From: Bifidobacterium cebidarum | GTDB taxonomy: Bacteria; Actinomycetota; Actinomycetes; Actinomycetales; Bifidobacteriaceae | Reading direction: 5' to 3' | NCBI RefSeq assembly: GCF_009193305.1 | Contig: NZ_WBVS01000011.1 | Span: 1-61,352 of the forward strand | DNA: 61,352 nucleotides | Part shown: positions 24,841-32,627 of the stretch, piece by piece | How the letters are laid out: each line of letters opens with the position of its first letter | How positions within the stretch are numbered: position 1 is the first letter of the stretch | Notes under the pieces: model-generated | Database searches by the model: none | What the model saw: only the letters and a program-made list of their open reading frames with translations | Told to the model about the DNA's origin: nothing | Made by a program: the position numbers and the translations under genes

Positions 24841-25896
24841 TCACAGATCGATCTTCTGGTAGGCCTCCTTGGCGAAGGCGTCAGGATCGTTGGTCTTCAG
24901 GAAGCCGATCTTCTTCAGACCTTCGGAGAAGAACTGCACATCGTCCTGAATCTGTGCGGCCTCGTTGTCCTGAACGCCGTAGTCGTAGTCCTTGAACAGC
25001 TTGACGATCAACGCCTTGTCGTTGATGGTGGAGTACTTGTTCTGCATCACGATGTCGGCGGATTCCTCAGGGTGCTGGGCGATATAGTCACGAGCCTTGT
25101 TGAGGGCGCGGATGATGGCGGCCATCTCGTCAGGCTTCTCCTTGATGATCTTCTCGGAGCCGTAGAGGAAGCAGCAGAAGCGCTTGGCGAACTTCGGATC
25201 GGAGCCCAGATCGAAGATGATGTCCACAGTGCCCTTCTGCTCCTGGATGGTGGGCAGCGGATCCCACAGGGCGGCGGCATCGATCTGGCCGTTCTGCAGA
25301 GCTTCGAACTCGAGGTTGGCGTCGTCGAACGGCAGATACTTCACATCACCGTTCTTCTGATCCACGTTGAGGCCCGCATCGCCGAGCCACAGGTTGGCGG
25401 CCTCATATGGCGTGCCACCAATCTCATCAACGCCAATCGTCTTGCCCTTCAGATCCTGAGCGGTCTTGATCGAAGAGCCCTTCTTGACTGCGATCTTGAT
25501 GCAGCCCTTGTTCAGTGCGCCCACAACCTTGGTCTTCACGCCGTTCTCGATGGACGGGAAGAACTGGAAGTCGCCGTTGGTCACGGCGAAACGACCGGTA
25601 TCAAGACCGACCTTACGGGTTTCGGTATCGGCGGTCACCAGCTTGGCGTTGATGCCCTCCTCCTTGAAGAAGCCCTTGGCCAGTGCAATGCCGATCGGCG
25701 AGCTGCACAGCGAGCTGGACTTCGGGAATTCCACTGTGCCGTATTTGTAATCGGCACTAGCGGTATTGGAACTGGAGCTACCCGTGCTGCTGCTTGGTGC
25801 AGAGGTGCTTACTCCACAGCCACCAAATGTCAGTACGGTCAGCAGCACGCCGAAAATGGCAGTGCCTTGCATGATGAGACGATGCTTAGTAAGCAT
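24841..25896 (-). CDS. ABC transporter substrate-binding lipoprotein, nitrate/sulfonate type
   Basis: A 351-residue NMT1/SsuA-like binding protein. Lipoprotein signal ending FGGC near residues 24-27, then a Ser/Thr linker. The mature part has SPIGIALAKGFFKEEGINAKLV, a hallmark of aliphatic sulfonate, taurine and thiamine-precursor binders, then GSSIKTAQDLKGKTIGVDEIGGTPYEAANLWL and QNGQIDAAALWDPLP. Start at 25896 after AGGGG. It is first in the operon, and an exact sulfur-regulon motif lies 239 bases upstream. A sulfonate or an organosulfur compound is the most likely ligand, but this is inference. Confidence 0.85.
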   Translation of the reverse strand: MLTKHRLIMQGTAIFGVLLTVLTFGGCGVSTSAPSSSTGSSSSNTASADYKYGTVEFPKSSSLCSSPIGIALAKGFFKEEGINAKLVTADTETRKVGLDTGRFAVTNGDFQFFPSIENGVKTKVVGALNKGCIKIAVKKGSSIKTAQDLKGKTIGVDEIGGTPYEAANLWLGDAGLNVDQKNGDVKYLPFDDANLEFEALQNGQIDAAALWDPLPTIQEQKGTVDIIFDLGSDPKFAKRFCCFLYGSEKIIKEKPDEMAAIIRALNKARDYIAQHPEESADIVMQNKYSTINDKALIVKLFKDYDYGVQDNEAAQIQDDVQFFSEGLKKIGFLKTNDPDAFAKEAYQKIDL

Positions 25897-26134
25897 TTCC
25901 CCAACCCCTCTCTCTGAGCCATTCCACACTACTTGTAGAGCATCAATAAATACCGCTCTGCATAAATGGTTCTCATTGATAATTCGCGATTGCTGATTGC
26001 TTTCGCCCCTCGCTTGTCTCATGGCTTATACCCAACAAGTCCACGTTCTTGCGAAGTACTTTCATACTACTTCGCAACGTCGGTAAAACCGCGAGATTTC
26101 AACGTTTTTGGGTTCTGGATATCCGATAGCACGG

Positions 26135-26150
26135 TATATGATTCGCTTAT
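26135..26150 (-). promoter_or_regulatory. Sulfur-regulon motif upstream of the sulfonate-type ABC operon
   Basis: ATAAGC GAATCA TATA read on the minus strand, an exact match, 239 bases upstream of the binding-protein start. The 361-bp gap 25897-26257 also has a direct-repeat-like ATTTCAACGTTTTTG tract, several near-palindromic ATATA segments and, at 26203-26240, CTTGAATCATCG / CGATGATTCG, a likely terminator stem for the downstream end of the cystathionine synthase gene. Confidence 0.55.
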
Positions 26151-26257
26151 ATGCGGGATATAAATATGCGCGATACGTCGTGCAACGTACCGCGCATAGC
26201 AAGCTTGAATCATCGTATGCTATCGATGATTCGTTTATTCAAACACACTGATTGATT

Positions 26258-27487
26258 TTATGACAGCAGATTGTCGATCTGTTGATCGAGGCCTTCAATA
26301 TCGCTCTGCTGATCACCAAGTGCCTCATAGGCCTTTTCCAACGCTTGGCCAAGATCCTCAATCAAATCATCCACATCCTCAATGCCGACGGACAGACGAA
26401 TCAGCTCGTCGGTGATGCCGACCTTCAGACGCTCCTCACGAGGCAGCTCGAAATGCGTCATGCGGGCCGGCAGCTCGGCCAGGCTTTCCACTGCGCCCAG
26501 AGACACCGCGAGACGGAACACCTTGAGGTTGTTAAGCACCACGGCCGGATCCACACTATCCTTGACCTCGAAGCTCAGCACACCACCGGCGCCTTTCAGC
26601 CCCTTGGCGGCAAGTTCACGATCACCGCCCTCACCCAGGCCCGGGTAATGGACCGTCTTGACCAGCGGATGCTTCAGCAGATAATGCGCGATGGCGGCGG
26701 CATTCTTCTGCTGGCGGTCCATACGCAGCGCCAGCGTCTGGATGCCGCGACGAACCGCATCGCATTCGGCCGGGGGCAGTATGCCGCCCAAACGGTTCTG
26801 CGCGAAATAGATGCGCTCCGCCAGATCCTCGCTGGAGGTGACCACCAGACCGGCAATCACGTCGGAATGGCCGGCAAGATACTTGGTGGCGGAGTGGAGC
26901 ACCACGTCAGCGCCCAGATCCAGCGGCTGCTGGTTGTATGGGGTCACGAACGTATTGTCCACAATCACCAATGCGCCGTATCGATGGGCGATGGCCGCAA
27001 TGCGATTCACATCATTGACCTGGAGCAATGGGTTGGTGATGGTCTCGAAGTAGACGGCCTTGGCTGGCGCGGTGTCGCCATTGCCGCTGATGGCGCGCTC
27101 CAGACGCTCGAAATCATCGGATGTGTTCACCGTGGTCAATCGCAGTCCCCAACGGGTGAAGTGGTCGTTCAGCTGCGAATAGCTGCCTCCATATACATTG
27201 TCTCCGGCCACGATGCGGTCGCCCGGCTTGAAAATGGACAGCACAGCATGAATCGCAGCCAGACCGGAAGCGAACGCGAAACCACGCGTACCGTGTTCCA
27301 GCTGAGCGATCTGCTGTTCCAGGAAATCACGGGTCGGATTGCCGCTACGCGCATAGTCATAACGTGGTGAGGCACCCACGAACGGGAACGTATAGGTGGA
27401 GGAATTATAGATGGGCGGATTCACAGCCCCCGTATCGTTGTCGTGTACTGGCAAGCCATGAACGAGTTGCGTGTTGAATCGTGCCAT
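26258..27487 (-). CDS. metB: Cystathionine gamma-synthase/gamma-lyase family PLP enzyme, copy 1
   Basis: A 409-residue trans-sulfuration enzyme. Motifs: FNTQLVHGLPV, NPPIYNSSTYTF, YDYARSGNPTRDFLEQQIAQLE, FASGLAAIHAVL, VDNTFVTPYNQQPLDLGADVVLHSATKYLAGHSDV (PLP lysine in SATKYL) and RLSVGIEDVDDLI. Whether it is a gamma-synthase, beta-lyase or gamma-lyase cannot be told. GGGGGA precedes the start. It is very similar across its length to the 410-residue gene at 32628-33860, its duplicate. A sulfur-regulon motif lies 179 bases upstream. The gene symbol is provisional. Confidence 0.85.
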   Translation of the reverse strand: MARFNTQLVHGLPVHDNDTGAVNPPIYNSSTYTFPFVGASPRYDYARSGNPTRDFLEQQIAQLEHGTRGFAFASGLAAIHAVLSIFKPGDRIVAGDNVYGGSYSQLNDHFTRWGLRLTTVNTSDDFERLERAISGNGDTAPAKAVYFETITNPLLQVNDVNRIAAIAHRYGALVIVDNTFVTPYNQQPLDLGADVVLHSATKYLAGHSDVIAGLVVTSSEDLAERIYFAQNRLGGILPPAECDAVRRGIQTLALRMDRQQKNAAAIAHYLLKHPLVKTVHYPGLGEGGDRELAAKGLKGAGGVLSFEVKDSVDPAVVLNNLKVFRLAVSLGAVESLAELPARMTHFELPREERLKVGITDELIRLSVGIEDVDDLIEDLGQALEKAYEALGDQQSDIEGLDQQIDNLLS

Positions 27488-27665
27488 AACGTATATTCCC
27501 CCTCGTTATGCGGATAGCATGTTGTCGATGCGATCATGTCAACGCGCGAGGCATTGACATTCCTCATGTCAGCTGCATCAGTTGTTTGTTGTGCTCCATA
27601 GTCCAGAAGGCTTTTGGGCTTGATATGACCATACTTCACCTGCGATGCCTATAACCCGGCGTTGT

Positions 27666-27681
27666 TATACGCATTGCTTAT
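27666..27681 (-). promoter_or_regulatory. Sulfur-regulon motif upstream of cystathionine synthase copy 1
   Basis: ATAAGC AATGCG TATA on the minus strand, an exact match, 179 bases upstream of the 27487 start and followed by ACAACGCCGG, which resembles the CCACGCCGG flank of the site near 33970. It lies between this gene and the end of the amino acid ATPase gene (27726). Confidence 0.6.
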
Positions 27682-27725
27682 GGGCTGTTAGAGGTATGGC
27701 TCGCAAAGTCAGGAGGTGCGCATAT

Positions 27726-28487
27726 TCAGCCGATTGCGGCATCGTCGGCAATCTGCTGAAGAAATTGCCTGGTACGAGATTGTTGAGGATGCTCGAATAT
27801 CTGCTCCGGAGATCCTTCCTCCACAATGACTCCGCCTTCCATGAAGACCACATGCGTAGCGACATTACGGGCAAATCTCATCTCATGAGTCACTACGATC
27901 ATGGTGATGCCTTGATTCGCCAGATTCTTCATTACAGATAGCACTTCACCGATCAGTTCAGGGTCCAAAGCGGAGGTCGGCTCATCGAAGAAAATGACCT
28001 CGGGCTTAACGGCAATCGCACGTGCAATCGACACACGCTGCTGCTGACCGCCGGAAAGTTGGGAGGGATAGTAGTCGTATCGATCCGACAGACCGACTTT
28101 ATCCAATGCTTCCTTTGCGATTCGTTCCGCATCCTCTTTCGGCACACGATGCGCGCAAACCAATGGTTCCATAACGTTTTTCAGCGCCGTCTTGTTGATG
28201 AAGAGATTGTAATTCTGGAACACAAACCCTGTTCGTCTGCGAACCTCAAGAATCTGCTTATTGGAGGCATCATGCAAATCGTATACATCATTGCCAAGCT
28301 GCAACGTGCCGGCATCAGCCCGTTCCAAATAGTCCAGGCAACGCAGAAACGTGCTCTTGCCCGATCCGCTCGGGCCGAGTATCGCCACGACGTCGCCTGA
28401 TTGCAGGGAAAGACTGACATCCCGTAACACGAGATTGTCTTCGAACGATTTTTTCACGCCAGAGACGATCACCTGAGCATCTGCCAT
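27726..28487 (-). CDS. Polar amino acid ABC transporter ATP-binding protein
   Basis: A 253-residue GlnQ-type ATPase: Walker [61 protein letters not shown] and VVTHEMRFARNVATHVVFMEGG. AAGGAAG precedes the start. It ends an operon running LanC-like protein, binding protein, two permeases, ATPase. It resembles the ATPase at 11077-11838 (both share VFQNYNLF-NKTALQNV/KNVMEPL), so the two importers are related. Confidence 0.92.
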   Translation of the reverse strand: MADAQVIVSGVKKSFEDNLVLRDVSLSLQSGDVVAILGPSGSGKSTFLRCLDYLERADAGTLQLGNDVYDLHDASNKQILEVRRRTGFVFQNYNLFINKTALKNVMEPLVCAHRVPKEDAERIAKEALDKVGLSDRYDYYPSQLSGGQQQRVSIARAIAVKPEVIFFDEPTSALDPELIGEVLSVMKNLANQGITMIVVTHEMRFARNVATHVVFMEGGVIVEEGSPEQIFEHPQQSRTRQFLQQIADDAAIG

Positions 28488-28548
28488 ATATCCATCTTCC
28501 TTACGTTATTCAGTGCACTGAAATCCGAATATCGTGTTTCATGCGAGA

Positions 28549-29247
28549 TCACGCACGATATCGTCCGAGAACATGCAAGCACCCCGCCATGCACCATTCG
28601 ATGATCAGCGCGATGCCCCAATAGATCAAAGCCGACGCCACATATGCCTCGACAAGGTTATACGACTGCATTACCGGCTGCAGAGCCGAATTCATCACAT
28701 CCATGACTCCGACCAAATAGGTCAGAGCCGAGGCTTTCAACAAACCAATCAGCATGTTCGTAAGATTCGGAATCACGGCAGGAACCATCTGCGGCAAGAC
28801 AAGACGATGGATGACCTGCCATCGGGTAAGTCCTGCCGCGTATCCAGCCTCGTACTGGCCTTTCGGAACGGAAAGCACGGCACCCCAATACATTTCCGTG
28901 AACATCGGAATAAAGGCCCAACTCAGAATAAAAACGGCGAAGTACATGATATTGACATCACCGACCCGCACGGACAGGTGCAAAGCCGACGCCACTGGAT
29001 TGAAGCACAGCATGTAGAGCACATGGCCGAATACGATAAACAGGTAGAGCGGTATGCCTTTTTGAACAGTCAGCACGATCTGGATGATTTGCGGCAGTAC
29101 CGGAACCTGGAACAGGCGCAATGCCACGATGGCCAATCCGATCACGGTGCACAAGAAAAACGGTCCGATGACCATGATCAACGATTGAGGAATAGCGTGC
29201 AATCCGGCGATGAGTGCAGAAAGAAACGAGTCCCAATGGAATTCCAT
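28549..29247 (-). CDS. Polar amino acid ABC transporter permease 2
   Basis: A 232-residue HisM-like permease with about five membrane segments, the VQKGIPLYLF segment in place of the usual FRGTP, and the EAA loop EAGYAAGLTRWQVIHRLVLPQMVPAVIPN. Start follows AGGTGAGGA. It lies 9 bp after permease 1, so they are co-translated and probably form a heterodimeric channel, as in TcyL/TcyM-type transporters. Confidence 0.88.
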   Translation of the reverse strand: MEFHWDSFLSALIAGLHAIPQSLIMVIGPFFLCTVIGLAIVALRLFQVPVLPQIIQIVLTVQKGIPLYLFIVFGHVLYMLCFNPVASALHLSVRVGDVNIMYFAVFILSWAFIPMFTEMYWGAVLSVPKGQYEAGYAAGLTRWQVIHRLVLPQMVPAVIPNLTNMLIGLLKASALTYLVGVMDVMNSALQPVMQSYNLVEAYVASALIYWGIALIIEWCMAGCLHVLGRYRA

Positions 29248-29256
29248 ATCGTATCC

Positions 29257-29943
29257 TCACCTGCCAAACGTGACGCGTTTGTCCAACAGGGTAAAAGCCC
29301 ATTGCAATACGATGCTGATGATGATGAACAGCACCGCCGCCGCCGCATATGACTGCAGCAATCGCCCTGTTGCGCTACCGAGATTGGCGGCCTTGCCCAT
29401 CATGTCCATAACACCAACAGCCGCTGCCATGGAAGTGGACTGGAACAAATACACCACATTGACTCCGAATCCAGGCAATGCGAACTTGGCGGCTTGGGGG
29501 ATGACAATTCGCCTGAAGATCGCTCCCCGAGTCAGCCCTGCCGCCTCACCAGCCTCATATTGCCCGCGAGGAACCGATTCCAAAGCGCCACGGAATAATT
29601 CCGCGAGATATCCGGCCGTATTAATGCCGAATGCCACAATGACGAAATACAACGCGGATAAAGCGTCGATGTCCACACCGGTAATCGACTGCACCAGTAG
29701 CGGCAGGCCGTAATACACGATGAATACCTGGACGATTTCAGGAGTGCCGCGCACAAACGAGGTGAAGACAATGGCAATCTGCTTGGCAACAGGAATGGAG
29801 AATACCCGCACGAAGGCCAGCAGTAATCCCAATAGGACGCCAATGGCCAACGAACCGCCGACGATGAGCAATGTCATAGGCAGTTGCGCCGCGATCTTTG
29901 GAATGAAATGAATGAAACCATTCCAAGTAAAGTAATCCCCCAC
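29257..29943 (-). CDS. Polar amino acid ABC transporter permease 1
   Basis: A 228-residue permease with FVRGTPEIVQVFIVYYG near residue 64 and the EAA loop EAGEAAGLTRGAIFRRIVIPQAAKFALPG near residues 133-160. The start is a GTG at 29943 after GAGGA. It is 45 bp after the binding-protein gene. The order binding protein-permease-permease-ATPase with two distinct permeases matches TcyJKLMN-like importers of cystine and thioether amino acids; that substrate is inferred. Confidence 0.88.
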   Translation of the reverse strand: MGDYFTWNGFIHFIPKIAAQLPMTLLIVGGSLAIGVLLGLLLAFVRVFSIPVAKQIAIVFTSFVRGTPEIVQVFIVYYGLPLLVQSITGVDIDALSALYFVIVAFGINTAGYLAELFRGALESVPRGQYEAGEAAGLTRGAIFRRIVIPQAAKFALPGFGVNVVYLFQSTSMAAAVGVMDMMGKAANLGSATGRLLQSYAAAAVLFIIISIVLQWAFTLLDKRVTFGR

Positions 29944-29988
29944 TATTCCTCGTTTCCCCGTTTGTGCGCAGCAACGTATGGAAGATAC

Positions 29989-30807
29989 TCAGGCCACCGA
30001 CTTGGTGTAGTCATCCCCCAGATACTGCTGAGACAACTTGCTCAGCGTGCCGTCGTCAGAGATCTTCTTCAGACCCTCATCAAGGGCCTTGGCCAGTTTG
30101 GTGTCCTTCTTGCCGACCAGGAACGACGTCTCGGACTCTTGAATCGGCTCGCCGACCTTCTTGGCCTTGCCCTTCAGCTGCCCCAGATCGAAGGAAACAG
30201 GATCGGAATAGGTGGCATCCACCGCACCGCTTTCCAGAGCAGTAGCGAGCTGCTCGCCAGACCAGTTCGCGTACACCAGATCGATCTTCTTGTCAGGATT
30301 CTTCTTATTGAACTCTTCCAGCGTGTTGGCCACATCCGTGCCCTGTGTAGCTGCTACTTTCTTGCCGGCAAGATCTTCAATGCCCTTGATGGAGGCCTTG
30401 CTGTTGTTGCTGACATAGATATACGCCGGAAGATACAGGTGGTATGGCTCAGTGAGGTTGTACTTCTGCTTGCGTTCCGCGTTGACGGTGAACACGCATG
30501 ATGCAACATCCACCTTGCCGGAGTCCAAGGAAACGATAATGTTCTGGAAATCCAGCGGCTTGTAATCGAACTTGTAATCAGGCAGCGCGTCATCAACCGC
30601 TTTCAGCACGGCAATCTCATATCCGTCCAGATCACCATTCTCATTGAGATAATCAAACGGCTTATAGGCATTGTTCACGCCAATGGTAACGGTCGTGGTC
30701 TGTTCTCCACTCGCGCTCCCCGCCGCGCCGCAAGCGGTAAGCCCAAAAACGGTTGCAGCGGCTAAACAGATGCCGGCCACACGCTTGGCAGTAGATAATG
30801 CGTTCAT
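29989..30807 (-). CDS. Amino acid ABC transporter substrate-binding lipoprotein (TcyJ/K-like)
   Basis: A 272-residue SBP_bac_3 lipoprotein: signal with FGLTAC lipobox near residues 21-26, then VTIGVNNAYKPFDYLNENGDLDGYEIAVLKAV, the family opening, and GKVDVASCVFTVNAERKQKY, which resembles the NQF-KNEERKKKY segment of cystine/cystathionine binders. The lone Cys in VASC is unusual. Start at 30807 after a weak GAAAGAAGA. It follows the LanC-like gene by 66 bp. Ligand likely an amino acid, perhaps a thioether amino acid given its surroundings. Confidence 0.85.
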   Translation of the reverse strand: MNALSTAKRVAGICLAAATVFGLTACGAAGSASGEQTTTVTIGVNNAYKPFDYLNENGDLDGYEIAVLKAVDDALPDYKFDYKPLDFQNIIVSLDSGKVDVASCVFTVNAERKQKYNLTEPYHLYLPAYIYVSNNSKASIKGIEDLAGKKVAATQGTDVANTLEEFNKKNPDKKIDLVYANWSGEQLATALESGAVDATYSDPVSFDLGQLKGKAKKVGEPIQESETSFLVGKKDTKLAKALDEGLKKISDDGTLSKLSQQYLGDDYTKSVA

Positions 30808-30873
30808 GGTTATTCTTCTTTCTTTTCTCTGATTCGATAGCAATAATGCGATTGGCCCAAGCATCAACAATGC

Positions 30874-32250
30874 TCATTGAGCCTGAAACTCAAGATTCGC
30901 AGGTAGCGGGTCGCTAATGAGCCGGCTCCAGGCGAATGCTCCGCGCTCCAATTGGTACAGCTGAATCAATGATGCGGCAATGCCCTGTGCACCATTGAAA
31001 TACCCAATCGGGCGGGTAATGACATCCTTGTGCGCATGCTCCCAAGCTAGAGGCCACACTACGGAGCCATCATCCTGAACTTCAGCCTGGCCAAGAAGCA
31101 CTCGTGCCGACCGCCGAGCCAAAGCCTTCCAACGCGGATCGCCGTCATGCGCATACAATCCGATGAAGAATTGCAGGAGCCCGGGAACACCGCAGCAATA
31201 CGACAGCGTGTTCCACAAGCCAAGAGACTCATGCTCAGGAGCCCCCAACGCCTCCAACCCGTCGACACGATTGCCGATGGCATGCAAATAAGCGTCATCA
31301 CCGGTGAGCTGGTACAGCTTGAAGAACAATCGCGCAATGCCCGCCACACCGGAGCAAATGCCGAGCCAATACGTCGACCCTTCCTGCGAGGAGGAAGTGG
31401 CGTTGAGCACGCCGCCGCCAACAGGCGTCGCCTGCTCATCGAGATACAAGGCCACATCTTTGGCGGCCTTCAAATACGTTGCATTATCGAATACGTCAGC
31501 AAGGACTGCGAACAGATATCCGATGCCCGCACTGCCTACCATGAATCCGGGAATAGTGGCATCACTGTATGCGCGGAATTCGTCGAAACGCAATGCTCCG
31601 CTATCAGTGCGAATTCCCTTGGACAATATATGGCGAGCCGCCGATTCGATAAGTTCACGCAACGTCTCGTCGTGCTGCTTCTTAGCGAGGTATAGCTGCG
31701 CAAGAAACAGCAATACGCCACCATCCAACATCAACACGGCGTTATCCGTCCAGTACGATCCGGTCGCCTGGCTATGCACTTGGCCACGATAGAAATCAGC
31801 AATCCGCTCCGCTGCCTGGAGATACCGCTCGTCATCAAATTCCTGGTATGCATCAAGCAGTCCCAACCCGGTCCCTGCAATGCCGTAGTGCAGTCCCAGC
31901 TCCGAAAGAGGGAACGGTGGATTGGACGGGGATTCAATGCCAAGATGCCAATGTTCGGCCGTGTAATCCGCAGCGCCTTTGGCTATGTTCTTGTATCGTT
32001 CATCACCCAAAGCCTTATATAGCTTGATATAGAAGTAGTAGCCGCCGGCTGAACCATGGTGCAGCGTCACGTCGATGCGATCCTCACCAGGGACCCTCCA
32101 ATAGATGCCGTCTGCATCCGAGACCTGGAACCTACTGATGTAGCGTTCAGCGGCAAGTGCCGTATCACGGTAATCCTCAATCGTTTCGGGATCACGGGCA
32201 AGATATGCCTTGCCGTCAACAAAGCCATACCGGTTATTATCGTCAGTCAC
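30874..32250 (-). CDS. Stand-alone LanC-like protein with a CCG zinc motif
   Basis: A 458-residue LanC-family alpha/alpha-toroid protein. The GTG at 32250 is preferred as start because GAGGA lies 7 bases upstream; an ATG 14 codons earlier has none. Glycine-rich repeats recur about once per repeat: LHHGSAGG (63-70), LHYGIAGTG (120-128), FMVGSAGIG (236-244), GICSGVAGIA (297-306), SYCCGVPGLL (350-359) and YFNGAQGIA (417-425). By alignment with NisC the zinc ligands are C299, C352 and C353: the usual Cys-His is Cys-Cys, as in CCG-type synthetases such as ProcM. No dehydratase or precursor peptide gene lies nearby. It leads the amino acid ABC operon, so it may act on an imported thioether or dehydroamino compound. 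Function unknown. Confidence 0.82.
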   Translation of the reverse strand: MTDDNNRYGFVDGKAYLARDPETIEDYRDTALAAERYISRFQVSDADGIYWRVPGEDRIDVTLHHGSAGGYYFYIKLYKALGDERYKNIAKGAADYTAEHWHLGIESPSNPPFPLSELGLHYGIAGTGLGLLDAYQEFDDERYLQAAERIADFYRGQVHSQATGSYWTDNAVLMLDGGVLLFLAQLYLAKKQHDETLRELIESAARHILSKGIRTDSGALRFDEFRAYSDATIPGFMVGSAGIGYLFAVLADVFDNATYLKAAKDVALYLDEQATPVGGGVLNATSSSQEGSTYWLGICSGVAGIARLFFKLYQLTGDDAYLHAIGNRVDGLEALGAPEHESLGLWNTLSYCCGVPGLLQFFIGLYAHDGDPRWKALARRSARVLLGQAEVQDDGSVVWPLAWEHAHKDVITRPIGYFNGAQGIAASLIQLYQLERGAFAWSRLISDPLPANLEFQAQ

Positions 32251-32381
32251 TGTATCGTCCTCATCAGTATTATTGGCGGATTCGAATACCATTCACATGC
32301 CATTACCAGCAACGGACTCAATCTAAAGCATCCCCATCAGCAACACGTTGGGCTTATTATCGCGGTTTGATGTGCAAGTCC

Positions 32382-32397
32382 ATAAGCCACGTTTATA
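32382..32397 (+). promoter_or_regulatory. Sulfur-regulon motif upstream of the LanC-like/ABC operon
   Basis: ATAAGC CACGTT TATA on the plus strand, an exact match to the motif, 132 bases upstream of the GTG at 32250. Its orientation is opposite to the other minus-strand sites. The gap 32251-32627 also holds the palindrome GTGACAGCCGTCAC (32471-32484) and the long hairpin at 32552-32617. No open frame resembling a lanthipeptide precursor (a Ser/Thr- and Cys-rich core) was seen in it. Confidence 0.5.
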
Positions 32398-32551
32398 TGC
32401 ACATACGCATACACGCATAACACGCATGACGCATGTGGCATATCAGCAAACGACTTTGGCTCAATGGAGGGTGACAGCCGTCACAGGGGAGGACGGCAGG
32501 AACCGGTTCCCGCTGAGGATGATTTCGCGAACCATAGGCCAAACAACATAC

Positions 32552-32617
32552 ATGCTCGATATGGCCTCGGACTTGCCTCGCAGCAGGCTGGTCCGAGGCC
32601 ACCACCATATCGAGCAT
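32552..32617 (-). terminator. Long stem-loop after cystathionine synthase copy 2
   Basis: ATGCTCGATATGG (32552-32564) pairs with CCATATCGAGCAT (32605-32617), and inside, CCTCGGAC (32565-32572) with GTCCGAGG (32591-32598), with a small bulge. It begins 11 bases after the stop of the gene. On the minus strand it is followed by GTATGTTGTTTGG, loosely T-rich, so a terminator is likely. Confidence 0.65.
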
Positions 32618-32627
32618 ATGCGAGCAA

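Noticed and set aside
30874..32250. A lantibiotic (lanthipeptide) gene cluster
   Set aside because: Only a LanC-like gene is present. There is no dehydratase, precursor peptide, protease or immunity gene within several kilobases; neighbours are an amino acid importer and methionine genes.
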